A stretch of 64,000 nt of DNA from Paroedura picta (Eukaryota; Chordata; Lepidosauria; Squamata; Gekkonidae). How positions within the stretch are numbered: the stretch's first letter is position 1; every line of letters starts with the position of its first letter. Both the position numbers and the translations under genes were made by a program. The stretch is taken from the NCBI RefSeq assembly GCF_049243985.1, contig NC_135373.1, forward strand, positions 95,413,213-95,477,212, given 5' to 3'. Below are positions 31,185 to 44,100 of this stretch, piece by piece. The notes beneath the pieces were generated by a model. The model had not been told where the DNA came from and did not search any database. It worked only from the letters and a program-made list of their open reading frames with translations.

Positions 31185-31292
31185 TGTATTTTATAGGGTT
31201 TTTATGCTTTTACTATGTTGTAAGCCACCATGAGCCAGCTTGTCTGAGAGTGGTGGGGTAAAAATCTAATAATAATAATAACTGAATAAATT
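31185..31292 (+). mobile_element. LINE 3' tail fragment
   Basis: TTGTAAGCCACCATGAGCCA, GCTTGTCTGAGAGTGGTGGG and AATCTAATAATAATAATAAC: the usual end of an L2/CR1-like LINE in this window. Confidence 0.6.
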
Positions 31293-33654
31293 TTAACTGC
31301 ATCTGTTTTTATTTGTTGCTTTATCTGTTCCTAGAAAGGGGTTGTCTATAAATCTAAGTTGTTTATACCATATTGGTGTAAAAGTCAAGAATACAATCCA
31401 TGTGATACCTTTTATCAGAAGCCATCCAGTGGCCTGTAGCAGTGTGTAAGAATTCAGATTCCCCAATTATTCTTCATGATGATGCCAGGTGTTACAAAAG
31501 AGGCGGGAAATGGATTTTTCCAGAATTAGCGAGAAAATGTGAATATGAAAATGCAACACAAAGGTACCAACTACCTTATTTGGTTCAATATTTTAAACTT
31601 ATCTCATGGGAATATGATAGCTTTCAAGCAGTTTCTGCTCTCTCTCCTGAAAAGGGACTTGGAGTTTCTCTGGTTAAGAGGGGATCAGAGACCTGGGGAG
31701 AGGGGGAATTGTTGCTATGGAGTTTGTGTTATTATATCTTGGTCCTATGGTCCCTTTGGCATCCTTTGTCTTCCACATATGTTTTTAAAAGCAAAGCCTG
31801 AAAAAGTACTTGTTCCTTCTTTTTCATTTTTTTTGTAACATCTGGCTTGATAAAGAACTCAAAAGCTTCTGTGTGTCATTGGGTTGATCCGAATAAAAGG
31901 ATTGTGTTCTTGTAGTCTTGTATATTAAAAGGCCATTCGAGGCAATGCATTAAGCCTTGTGCACCCTCGGTATTAACTTTCTGTCAGCCTTGAATTCCTG
32001 TCATGAATTGTGTGCAGACCAGGAGAAAGGGATGCCAGCTAAGAGAGTGGAAGTAGACCATGTGTGTGAGTCAGCTAGGCCCTTGAGGAAGACTTGCTCT
32101 GCGGGTGACTCAGGCAGCTCACTTCCTTCCCTCAGGCCTCAGTCTGCTCAATCCTTTGGTTTGTTGAGTTGTGGTCACTCTTGCTGTTGTTGAGGAAGCA
32201 TATAACTGCTAAAGGCTTCCCCCTCTTCTTTCACAAAAAGGATGGGGGAAGTCTTCCTTAGCGTGTCTTACTTACCAAAATCTATTGGTTATATTGATTG
32301 ATATAGCCTGGTGATTTTCTTCAGCTGGTTCTAAATGGGCTTGATGCCGTGATTGTCCACACCATAATTAAGAGCAACACAAATCAGTAAATGTTTAGCT
32401 GGCCGGGGGATGGTTACAGGTCTAGCTGCATTTCCACCATTGGTGATGGAATCAATGAGCTTCTCTGACTATTGCTCAAAAGGGTTGTTTCAGGTTTTGA
32501 ATTTTGCTATGCATCTACAACTGTCTACACAGCAACTTTTCTGCAGTGCCTGGCCATGCAGCTTACTGTGCTGCCTTATTCTCTGCATTCATTGTAGAGG
32601 CGACAAGCAGCTGCCTCCCCGAGATGTAATCATGGCATGCTGAAATTTAAAGTGGCCATCATGCAATTTTGGCCATCTGGAACCATCTTTGCAGCCTGAT
32701 CCTATGCACGTTTATTCCAAACTGAAATATTCCTGAAGGTAAAGGGCTTTCGTCCCAGGGAGACCAAGCCTAAGTAGGTCTACTCAGAATCCTTCTTAGG
32801 TCTGTTCAGTGGGGCTCACTTCCAGAAAAGTAATCTTGGGATTGAATTATATGTATATGATCTCAGGGGACTTACTTTCAAGTAAAACAGCATCGTACCA
32901 TGCTAGAAGCCTGTCATAAAGGCTTAGACTACAACTCAGTAGTGCTGAACAGTTTGAGACCAGTTTCTCAAGTTCCTGATAGCATTTTAACAGGCTGCTT
33001 TTATGGGATGAATGATGATGCAATTAAATGAACCAATTTTTTTAGAGGTGCATAGCCTTGACATTAAAATCCTTAGCTTTGACATTTCTCTTCCAACCTT
33101 TCCAAAAAGGCATTCCTGAAATATGAAGATGCTGAGCATTTTTGTAATATTTTGCTTTGTTCAAGTGCTGCACAGGCAGTCTTTTGTTCTTATGCTGGAA
33201 GCTGGCATATTAAGGCCCTTGTTTGATTGTGTGGGGCTCCTTTAATGAGAGCAGCTTCTTTGCTGGCTGCTCTGGCCATATTTTTCCTTCTAAGCAGTCA
33301 ATGAAGCCTCAAGCTTGTTGTTGGTACAAAGGAGTTTTTATGCTAAAAGCAAATTTATTCCATGAGACCAACTTGAGGTGAAAGCATAATACTCTCATTC
33401 GTAATGCCCTGTTTATACTCTGACCTTTCCATGTAGCATGCAGGGAATGAAAGGCCAAGAGAGAAGCAGTGGAACTTGTACTTTGACAAATGTGGTTAAT
33501 TCGGAATATATCTATGCTCTCACATGGCTATTGCTAAGACAGAAAGCCAAATAAATCTCTGATATGAGCCTACATTTCCAGTATTGGCAAGGATCTTTGT
33601 GCGTGTGAGCATGTCCAGGATAACAGGAAGTCCCAGCATAAGATGGAGTGACTC
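31293..33654 (+). other. GAS2L3 5' intron, no feature recognised
   Basis: About 2.4 kb of unique-looking sequence. Short open frames are present but lack splice or homology support. Confidence 0.4.
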
Positions 33655-33795
33655 AATCAAGAAAGTCACAGCCCTTGGTTTGCAAGACCTGAACAAGGTG
33701 TTTATGATAGGAAGTTTTGGAGGTCATTAATCCACAGGATCACCATAAATTGGAAGCAAATTAATGGATTTTCATACATGCACACACATGCATGC
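33655..33795 (+). mobile_element. SINE 3' fragment with BovB-like end
   Basis: TTGGTTTGCAAGACCTGAAC, TTTTGGAGGTCATTAATCCA and GGATCACCATAAATTGGAAG, AGCAAATTAATGG resemble the 3' region of reptile SINEs that end GGGTCGCCATGAGTCGGAAG. Followed by a short CA run. Confidence 0.55.
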
Positions 33796-33824
33796 TCACA
33801 CAACATTTATATTGGCAGCTTGTT

Positions 33825-34090
33825 CTGCCAGGCAGGGATCACTTACAGAAGGGCCCTAGCCAAGGTCAAACACAGATCCTTTGGGCCAGGGATCACTGAC
33901 ATTTTGGTATTAGAAGATCTTAAACTTTTTCTGAAGGCATACTGAGAGAAGTGGCCCCTTGGATATGCAGGGCCCATACCACGTATGGCCTTGAAGGTTG
34001 ACCAAAACCTTAAATTTGATCCAGAGTTTATCCAACAGCCATGCAACAGCCATCCAATTTCCCCTACTGTATTGCTCCTGGGGGTCCTCC
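33825..34090 (-). mobile_element. LINE fragment, reverse strand (L2-like)
   Basis: Reverse-strand translation gives FWSTFKAIRGMGPAYPRG and FRKSLRSSNTKMSVI, resembling the end of an L2-type reverse transcriptase (compare FKVLVLTFQAISGLGPMY at about 12045). Broken by frameshifts. Confidence 0.55.
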
Positions 34091-34534
34091 AGCATTTCAG
34101 GAGATATTTGGGGCTACTTTGGGAGGGATGAGGCAGGGAAGTTATGTTTTCCAGCTATAGTGTTGTACGTTTTCATATTAGGTTAATAAGAGAAAAAATA
34201 TTCCATCAGCTGTTGTCTTAATTTGTCCCAAATTGCTGCTTTTTCTGTTTTTGTTGGAGGGTGTACCCTTTTTAAACAAATTTGGGCATGGGGTGGTGAG
34301 TACTGGTTAGTAATATTTTTCCATCTCTATTGTGTGTATACATGATTACATATGTATTTGGATTCCTTTATAACAAAGATGAACATTTGTTTCCAATACT
34401 GAAAACTTTAGAAGTAAAGGTCTCATGGAATGGAATAGCATGGCTAATTTACACATGTTAGGTTATATAATTAACATATTTACACTTCCACTTTGATGAA
34501 TGCATTTGTTTAATATGTCTATATCCTGCCTTTT

Positions 34535-34640
34535 TTGCACCATGGAGAGCTCCCGAGAAAGTTTCCAGCAGGCCTTCCATCCAGGCATCTGCCAGACCCA
34601 GGACTGCTTAACATCTGCAAAAATGCTGTACCATGAGTCT
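34535..34640 (-). mobile_element. Possible diverged 5S-derived SINE fragment
   Basis: GGCCTTCCATCCAGGCATCT, GCCAGACCCAGGACTGCTTA recalls the reverse of the 5S promoter region (GGTCTCCCATCCAAGTACTA..CCTGCTTAG). Much more diverged than the copies at 21468 and 49300. Confidence 0.35.
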
Positions 34641-35123
34641 TCATTTCTGCAATAAACAGAGGGCAGTTACCAGACAGTGCATGTATTTCAAGCTCATCCT
34701 ACCACATACATGCTCTGAAGTGTTGTGCATAAATCTAGAAAAAATTAAGTCAGCCTTCACAAATAGTGGGCTTGGAAATCATATACATGATTCACTTGGA
34801 CCTTTTTTCCCCCTGGCACTCCTTTCTATCTTTCTAGCAATTTGTTTGTTCATTTGCTGTATCATTGTACTTCTGGAATCATGTTGGTCAGAATCTTTTT
34901 ATTTGGAATGAAAGCTAGGAATTTATCAAGCCTGACAAGAGCTGAGCAGCTCAAAATGGACCTCAGAGGCTGCTATGGGTTGACCTGTATTATATGAATT
35001 AAATGCTTTGATAACATTGCACATGGTGTGTTTGTGCTTTCACATGCTACTTTGCTATATGGTGTTAGACACAAATCAGTAGTTTCTGATTTTAATGTAC
35101 ATGTATCTTTTCTCTATTCCTAG

Positions 35124-35156
35124 TAAGAACAGATCACCATGCAGAATATAGTTCAG
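35124..35156 (+). CDS. GAS2L3: GAS2L3 coding exon 1 (start codon)
   Basis: 33-base exon between CCTAG and GTAAAC. ATG at 35139-35141 in ATCACCATGC gives MQNIVQ, which continues directly into VWFGDD; human starts MQPAIQVWFG. A tiny exon, so it is easily missed by gene finders. Short open frame with an in-frame TAA at the exon start, which supports this ATG. Confidence 0.88.
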
Positions 35157-38100
35157 GTAAACAAAATACAGATATATGTTATCTTTATTATTCTCCAAAT
35201 TAGTATATCTTCTCTATATTTACTCCAGCCTGACAAAATGTCTCCAATTTATTCTATCGCAGTCATGAAAGAAAATGTCATATGTAACACAAACTTGTTG
35301 CTTCTTTAACTGAAAACTTCAGACTGGAACTCTCCAGAGCATGAAGCTTTCATCAGCTTCTGTGCTGAGACCCACATGACATTGGTTGTGGCAGTCTGTA
35401 AAGAAAAACTGCTTCTCCAGCTTTTAGTATAACTACTATTTAAAGCATAATTGTGAGTCATTTATACAACATGTTGGGAACTGTCAGTGGTGATGTAATA
35501 CTCTTCTGTATAATTGTTGAAAAAGCTTCAGTGTTGTTGTTTTTTTACTGTGCTGCCTGTTAAATTTACCAAAATGTAGCCAAAGGGTTAAGATTAATTG
35601 TTACTCTCACCCTTAGGTGTGGTTTGGAGATGATCCCCCTTTAAGTCCACGAGGTCCACTCACTCCAAGGCATGGCCCAGGCTTAGCAGATGTTCTACTT
35701 TATGACCAGTGGATATCAGTGCGACATGAGGCAACTCTGGTTCCTATGCAGGAGGACCTGTCAATCTGGCTGTCTGGCCTGTTGGGTAAAGTTAGAATGA
35801 ATATTTATATGGTTTGTAAATTTGGAAAAGCCATCCTTCTAATCACTGTCAACTAAAGTTTTGCATGATGAGGCCAGCTCTTATTATATTACTATAGATA
35901 AAATGAAGATTGGTTTGGCAGTGCAGAGGCAGTTATCTACCCAAGATGCAAGGTCTGAAGTTAGTGATTATTACACTTTGTAAGTTTGGGAAATTTTCAC
36001 TGGTTGATCAGTGCATGATATTGCAAAACAGTTAATTATAATTTATTGTTTCCTTCCTAAGAACAGAAAACTCCCAGGATCCCGGAAACATTTGTCTGTC
36101 CACATTGGAGTCCTTTGTACTCTCTAGAACAGGGGTAGTCAAACTGCGGCCCTCCAGATGTCCATGGACTACAATTCCCAGGAGCCCCTGCCAGTGTTCA
36201 CTGGCAGGGGCTCCTGGGAATTGTAGTCCATGGACATCTGGAGGGCCGCAATTTGACTACCCCTGCTCTAGAACGTATGTTACTCCAGCTACTATGTTTA
36301 GGCCTGCAAAGTTTCTTTTCTACACCTCAGTTTTTTTAATTTCTGCTCAAAAATTATTTTCTCCTAGCTGACTTTCACACAAATGTGAGCAATGTTAATG
36401 GGTATCCCAAAAAAGATCTATGTAAAGAGGGGAAGTTGCTAGAACTTTCCACAGTGAATCAGTGCCGCCTTTAAGCAAAGTCGTATGAGAAATTCTCCTT
36501 TACCATCTCCTGTTGAACTAACACTTCTACCAAGGGTGGGGTAGCTACAGTATACCACTTGGTACATTGGTACACTACGAATTCAATAGATGGCCAGTGG
36601 CACTGTTTTCAAGCATGCCAGAATGTTGCTGCAGTTGCCACTTTCTTAGTTTGACTGTTCTATAAACCAGGCTTGAATGAGAAAGTATTGTAGAAAAAAG
36701 ATGGCATTTGTTACTGGTCTTGTGTGGTCAAATAGATTACCAGTTAGGAGACTACAGGCTGGCTTCTGTTTCTTACCTTTTCTGTCCAATCAGTCATATC
36801 CATTCTCCACTGCAAACTGCCATGACTTCCCAAACAATCCACAGTACAAAGCGGGTATTGTATAATTTGCCTACACTGAAAGGATTGCAGATGCTGCAGG
36901 CGGTCCAAGAGTTGTAACTGATTTGTTTTCGGTAAGCGCAGTTACCTCTATGTCCCTGTACAGTATCTACAGCAACATGGGGAAAGCTGGAAAACTGAAA
37001 TATTTCTTGCAGTGTTCTGAGGTGTTTTGGTATCTTTGTACAAAAAAAAATAGGGAATTGTTTTCAGCTGCTCCAGAAGGCAAGACAAGTTCCCATAGGT
37101 TTGTTACAGGAAGATAGATTTCAGCTGAAGATTAAGAAAAGCTTCTGAGTAGTAAATGCAATTCAGCAAAAGGGGCAGGGTTGGGGCTGGTTCGGGGGCT
37201 CTCCACTGAAGGTTTTCATGCAGAAATTGGGCAGCCATTAGTCAGGGATGCTACAGTTTTGGCTTTCCTGAATGGAGCTAGGGGGTTGGAATCAATCAGA
37301 GGTAGCCAAACTGTAGCTCTCCAGATGGGCATGGACTACAATTACTGCTGGCAGGGGCTCATGGTAATTGTAGTCCATGGACATCGGGAGAGCCACAGTA
37401 TGGCCACCCCTTAAATAGATTGTCTTTAGGGCATCTTACAACTCTGCTTCTGTTTTTAGGAATGCTTAGGGATAGCTAGAAACCTTTATGAATCTTGGGT
37501 ATTGTCTGCAATAAAACAGTAGCTTTTATGAAAGAAACACTGTTGTCATTTGTTACTGAATGTGCACGTATGTGACAGTTTATCTTTTGGTTTTGGCTCC
37601 TTTACAATTCCTTCCCAGCCCCAGTATTAACTCATTTTATTGCATTGTAAGGATTGCCAATTTGCCATTCACATGGCTTCCTAGTTATGTGTTAACTAGG
37701 TTATTAGCCGTGTTTTGAGGTGGAGTTGAAAAATAAGACAAAAGGTAGGGTGTGTTGGTTATTTCCCCAGTAAATTCTGGTTGGGATTATGCCTGTATAT
37801 ATCTGAAATGTCAATTTTTTTTGAGGATTTTATCTTTTCTCTGCTAAGGAAGAATGTGGCTATTTTACAGGTTTATCGCTTACAGCTGAACAGTTGTTGG
37901 AAGAACTTGATAATGGTGTGTTGCTGTGCATGTTAATTGAAATAATCCAAAGCACAGTTAGAAACTCCTGTGACCCAAGTGATTTAAGGGTGAGTACTGT
38001 TTCTTGGAGCATTTGAACATAAAAGATTAATTCCCTTTGTAGATAGATAGAACTCCAGAAGGCACTTTCTGAAAATCTACAAGTGCATAGACTTGTTGCT

Positions 38101-41100
38101 GTTGTTGATCTGTGTCATGACTAGCATATGGGTCATAGCTACTTGCAGGATCTGGAACTGAGAGCAAGGCCTATGTATTGTATCTAGCACCTGAACAGTG
38201 GTTTTTGCACCCTGGTTTTCTTGAAATCTGCTATACATAGTGGTGGTTTGTACCATCTTTGCTAGTGAATACAAGGGGATTGACCAGAGATACAAACCCT
38301 GGGAAGTTTGTAAAGTATATTGGTTGAAGGAGAGGAGGCAAAAGGCTTAGATACTCAGTGCAGTTTGGGAGGCTTTGATTGGTTTATGTGAATGGTTGGG
38401 GTTTGAAGTACTGGACGTTGGTGGGGAAACCCTGCTATTTTCTAGGTATTTATTTATTTAATGCTGAGGTGAAACGTTATCACTCATCCCTAGGTATGGG
38501 GTGGTTTATAAAAAAGCAAGGAGTTGGGGAAACACAAAGTTAAGTGGATGCTTAATGGGGATAAGGTGGGTAATGCTTGTAAGCAGATGGTTCATTGTAA
38601 ATATTTGGGAAGAAGAGAGCTGGGTACATAGGAGTGGAAGGAACAACCAGTGGGCTGAAAGATGCATCATTAGAAGAAAATGATGTAGCCACAGTAGGTG
38701 TCACCAGGATTGCTGAGAGGAGAAAATGGTGTGTAGTTATATAGAGGTTTGAGATGGGACGCAGCTTAAAAGGAATGTGACATGGAACAGTTGTTGTACC
38801 CCTGTGATGGGGAGGCCATAAACATAGGAGGAGATGTGGGGGGTGGGGGACTCTCTGTGTACTTCAGTTAGTAGCCCAAAGCAAATGTTCTAAAACTGCA
38901 TATGAATAGTAATTCAGGGTTGTTTATAAATTCTAGTGAATCTTATGTTAGGCTGCTGACAGCCCTCTACTGATTTTAGATACTAGAGCAGTATTCTGTG
39001 CAGCCTTCAGGCATTGTCCTGATTTTCATCTGATATGCCACTCCTCTTGTTCTATATTTTGCTAGTAAAGTATTTTTAAGGTATTAAAATGTATTTCTGA
39101 GTGCTGTTTCCTCCACTGACAACTAATGAGTCAGTCAGTTGTGGGTCACCTTTTCCCTTTGAAGAAAGTGTTTCTGACAACTAAAGCCTAGTCTATGCAA
39201 ACCTTGGTGCATGGTCTATTTATTTCTGTCTCATCCTAGCCCTCAGTACAGCCAGTCAAAACCTTTTCTGTCATTACTAGTATATGCCCATATTGCAGGT
39301 GGTGCTTTCCTTGAGAAATCTTGCAAAATACTTTCCGTTATATTTCCCATCCACATACCTGTTAATGAAAACTATGAATGTTTTGTGTTAGTATAAAATG
39401 TATTTTTCAAGTTTTCCTTTTTTAAAACTAATAATCTTTATCAATTTCACCTCACTGTGTCATAGGATTTTCCACTGAGAAAAGTCCCCTGTAAAAAGGA
39501 TGCACCTTCTGGATCATTTTTTGCTAGAGATAACACAGCCAACTTTCTAAACTGGTGTAGATCCATTGGCGTGGATGAGACTTATCTCTTTGAGTCTGAA
39601 GGCTTAGGTAATTATTCTTAATAATAATTCCAGCACGTTTTTAAAACAGAGCCATCCATCGACGCTAGCATTTGTTTCCTTACAAGTTGTTACTGACCTG
39701 TGTTTGAAAAGTAAGAAATATTTGTAAGGAACAGTTCCTGAGCTTCTGTTGGAGAACCCCTTGCTTGTACAGATGGCATTGGCACCTCGGTGAAAGATAT
39801 AGTTTGAAAAACTGGAGTAAAAGGGATAGTTACATGATTTTCTGTACTTGTTTGTACCTGTGAAATCCCCCACTAGATCCAGGTCAAAAGTTTCCAGAGC
39901 ACCTTTAGAGTGCTTCCTGCTCTTGCCCTCTATCAAACAGGAAGCAGTTCTGGGTGTCTTCAGCATAAATGGTCCATTATGATATATACTGTTTTTATTG
40001 GAGTCAAACTGTGTTGATAATGAATGCAGCAGTTACTACGGTATGTTACAATCCGTGCTTGACTGCCTAATAGTTGTCCATGCTCCTGATTCTACTATTT
40101 GGGATCTTGGAAACAAGACGGTAACAGTTCTTGTACAATTTTCCCCCCTGTTCTTGAGTAAACTATGTCCTTCTCATGCATGGACCACTTGCCATCTATA
40201 TAGATTGTGCCATGTACACTTCCAGAATTGGATGCATCCAGTGAAAGAATTCCCTTCCCTTTAGTGAAACAAAGGACATTTTCATGTTAACATGTTTGAA
40301 GGGCATGGCATTGGAGCTAGAAAGCCAAATAAGGCCTCAGTGGCAGCAGTTTATTAGCTATTAACATTTTACATCAGAAACAGGCATCATGGTTTCTATT
40401 CCCTCCTGCATGTTTTGTAATTAAATGGTTGTGAAAATGGTCAGACACATTTAGAGCTACCTCCTCCAGCTGCATTCACATTGTCAAAGTAACAGATTTT
40501 GCATGGGCTTTGCCTCGGGAGGGTGGACTCCCTGCTTCCAGTTTCCAGGCTGGACTTGAAACCAGCATCTTGACTGCACACTAAGACACATTGTTCGCAA
40601 TTGTGTCCGCTAATTAAGGCTTTAGCATTTTTTGTCTTTTTAAAATGATCCACGCCCAACCCTGAAAAATATTCCTTAAACTATTGTGAAACGTTTGCAC
40701 TTGTTGAGGCACAGCTTTTACCGCTTGCTGTAGGACTGATTATAAAACTTAGTTCACAGGCATTGGTTTGCATTTCAAACCGTTGGCTGTAACTCCTATT
40801 CTTTCACTTTTGTTGCATTTAAGCATCTTTAGGTGAAACAAATGCATTCCAAGCTGCTTATTTTTTCCCCCTGTCTAATATTTTGCAGTAGTACAGTTTA
40901 TAGATGTGCTAGGCAAGGTGATAAAGACTGCTTTAATTTCCATCTAGTAAATGGAATTGGCAAAAATTATAATTAGAGCCTCTCCCCGCCCCTGGATCTG
41001 TCCTCAAGCTTGCTCAGTTTTGCAACTTTTCTTACATGTGGCTCAAAGTATTTGGAAAGCTACAGTTTACGTACAGTAGCAGGCTTTGTGTCAGAAATGC

Positions 41101-44100
41101 TTTGCATATTCTTGGCAGAGTGTTCTGTTAGAGGGGCTGAGTTTCTCCTAGCCTAGATTTGATCATTTTTGGAGGAGAAATAAGGCAGTGTTGTGTTCAA
41201 GTGGGAAATGAGCAGCCTTGGGCATAAACGTTCAAGTCTTCTCCTCTGCTGGCAGGGAGCATGGCATCTATCGCTGTATACTATACCCTCCTCCCTTACC
41301 ACCTTCTCATTATTTCCTCTTGGGGCTTTTTCATCTGTGGTGAAGGTTAAACAAACAGCAATTTCTTATTATTCTTTTGTGAAGTTTTTTTTATTTGTAT
41401 CTGAGGTGGTGCTTATTTTTATGGCAAGGGGTTTGGAGACCAAGACATATGATGAAAGGTTGGGGGAGCTTGGTCTGTTTAGCCTAGAGAGGAGACGACT
41501 GAGAGGGGATCTGGTAACCATTTTCAAGTATTTAAAAGGGTGCCATATGGAGGATGGAGCAAAATTGTTCTCTCTTGCCCCAGAAGGACAGACCAGAACG
41601 AATGGGATGAAATTAATTCAAAAGAAATTCCATCTAAACATCCGGAAGATGTTCCTGACATTTAGAGCGGTTTCTCAGTGGAACAGGCTTCCTCGGGAGG
41701 TGGTGGGTTCTCCCAACTTTGGAAATTTTTAAACAGAGACTAGATAGCCATCTGACGGAGAGGCTGATTCTGTGGAGACAAAGGGGTGGCAGGTTACAGT
41801 AGATGAGCGATAGGGATGCGAGTGTCCTGCATAGTGCAGGGGGTTAGACTAGATGACCCATGAGGTCCCTTACAACTGTATTATTCTATGATTCTAACTG
41901 TTTTTCTTAAACAAAAGCCAACTATTCATGAACACAGCAAACCACTGACACTTCTTAATTTTTCTCACAGTCCTGCATAAGGATCCAAGACAGGTATACC
42001 TTTGTCTACTAGAAATTGGTCGCATTGTATCAAGGTATGTACTTAATATAGTTCTCTGTCTAGACAATTTGGATACATTGGGTGCAGTCAAAGTATTACA
42101 GAAATGTAAGAAATGCTAATTCAGGAAATGAATCCCCCCCCCACCAGACCAGGGAGGGGCACAAACAAAAATTCAACTCGGGGTTCAGGGTGGCAACTGA
42201 GGCAAAAGGCCCCCACACAAGCTGGTCCAGCAAGCACAGTTCCCTTGCTGCAGCTGGGAGAAAGTTGGGAGGAATCATCTGTCCATTTTGCTTTTTCCCC
42301 CCTCCTTCAATACTGCTTCAAACTGCAGGGTGTGTGCACCCATCAGCTGTTCAGTTGAAATGGCTGTCAGCCATTTCAGCCAAACACCTCAGCTGCAGAC
42401 CCCTTGCCACTCCAACGTTAGGTTTAAAGGCACCGAACCAGACAGCAGTCCAGTAAACATTGAGGGAATGTGCCTTCTTTGAACATCAGTTCATGCCCAT
42501 CCCCACCCCAGACCATCAATATGATGAGTCCACCAAAAGCCATTGGAGAAGAAAGTTATTGTAACTAAAGGACTCCAATTCATTTTATTGTTGGTCTGGT
42601 CTGGTAGGACTATTCTTATGTTAGTTCTATTTTACTACCAGCTTTCCTTTCCCCTTAGATATGGAGTGGAACCACCTTTATTAGTAAAATTGGAGAAAGA
42701 AATTGAATTGGAAGAGACTCTGCTAATGTCTTCGGATCCTGTAGCTCCTGCCATCACTCCCAAATCATGCTGTCAGCATGGAGAATTGCACGAAGCAGTA
42801 AGCATCGCATATTTTGATTTATGAACATTCTGAAAGCTTGTTTCATTTGTACCAATTTGTTTGCATTGAATTATCTACTTATGACATGTTCTCCCACTGA
42901 AGTGAGTAAGCAAATATGCTTATACATGCATGTCAGATCAATTGAAGCACATACACATGTACACACACATTATTTATAGTCCACCTTTCTCACTGAGGTA
43001 CAAGGTACATTATGCAGTGTAAATCAAGCAATCAATAGATGAGGTATATAAAGCATATACAAGTATATAAAAATCTGATACAAAGCAGAGATCTGTACAA
43101 AGCACAGTATTAAACATATGTTAAACAAACCTTAAATAGTATTAAGTGTACTGAGAACGAGATAATGCATACGGCAACAGATTTAGTGTTCTACTCTTAA
43201 GAAACAGCTTCATAATTTATTAGTTCTGTTTGGTTATTGGATCCTTAATACATTATTATCCAATAGTCTTACTTGACTAAGACGAAGAGTTGTTTCTTAT
43301 ATGCCACTTTTCTCTACCCGAAGGAGGCTCAAAGCGGCTTACAGTCACCTTCCCTTTCCTCTCCCCACAACAGACACCCTGTGAGGTAGGTGAGGCTGAG
43401 AGAGCCCTGATGTCACTGCTCGGTCAGAACAGTTTTATCAGTATTGTGGCGAGCCCAAGGTCACCCAGCTGGCTGCATGTGGGGGAGCGCAGAATCGAAC
43501 CCGGCTCTCTTGATTAGAAGTCTGCACTCCTAACCACTACACCAAACTGGCTCTCTAATCTAGTTGTGCAACACCACAGAATAATTCCTAAACATGCTTC
43601 AATCATGCACACTGCTAGTTCCTTAGATCATGTTGATCCTACCAGTATTCAATAGCTAACTCTTCCTAAGAATGTTTGGCCAAATGCCTGACCAAAAACT
43701 AAACAAAATGTATGACAGTAAGAATGAGCATGTGCAAGTATGTTGGAACATGAGTCAGAGCAGCTGCCTGTCTAATGTTCTCTCCACGCCCCAAAGAGAT
43801 GCATAGTTTAGGACAATGGGTCTCCTGAAACCTCTTGTCTCCACCTTGGACTAATTATATCATGTCCAACCTTACTTCCTCTGCACTCACTTACCCTAAT
43901 TGACAGTTAAGCAATGCTTAATTCTATCCACCTAGCCCATTAGGCCTTCCTACCAGGTACTTACAGGGTCATCAAACCTCTCACCCATCATTGTCCACCT
44001 CAGGAAAGCCCATTAAATTATTGTTTCTCAGGGAAATGCATCATCCCTGCCAAAGGATATGTTTTGCCCTATATCAGAAGCCCTCTACTTCCCACCAATT

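Noticed and set aside
41193-41732. 179-codon open frame as a new gene
   Set aside because: The C-terminal half is the end of a CR1 reverse transcriptase ([21 protein letters not shown]); the first half is unrelated intron sequence.
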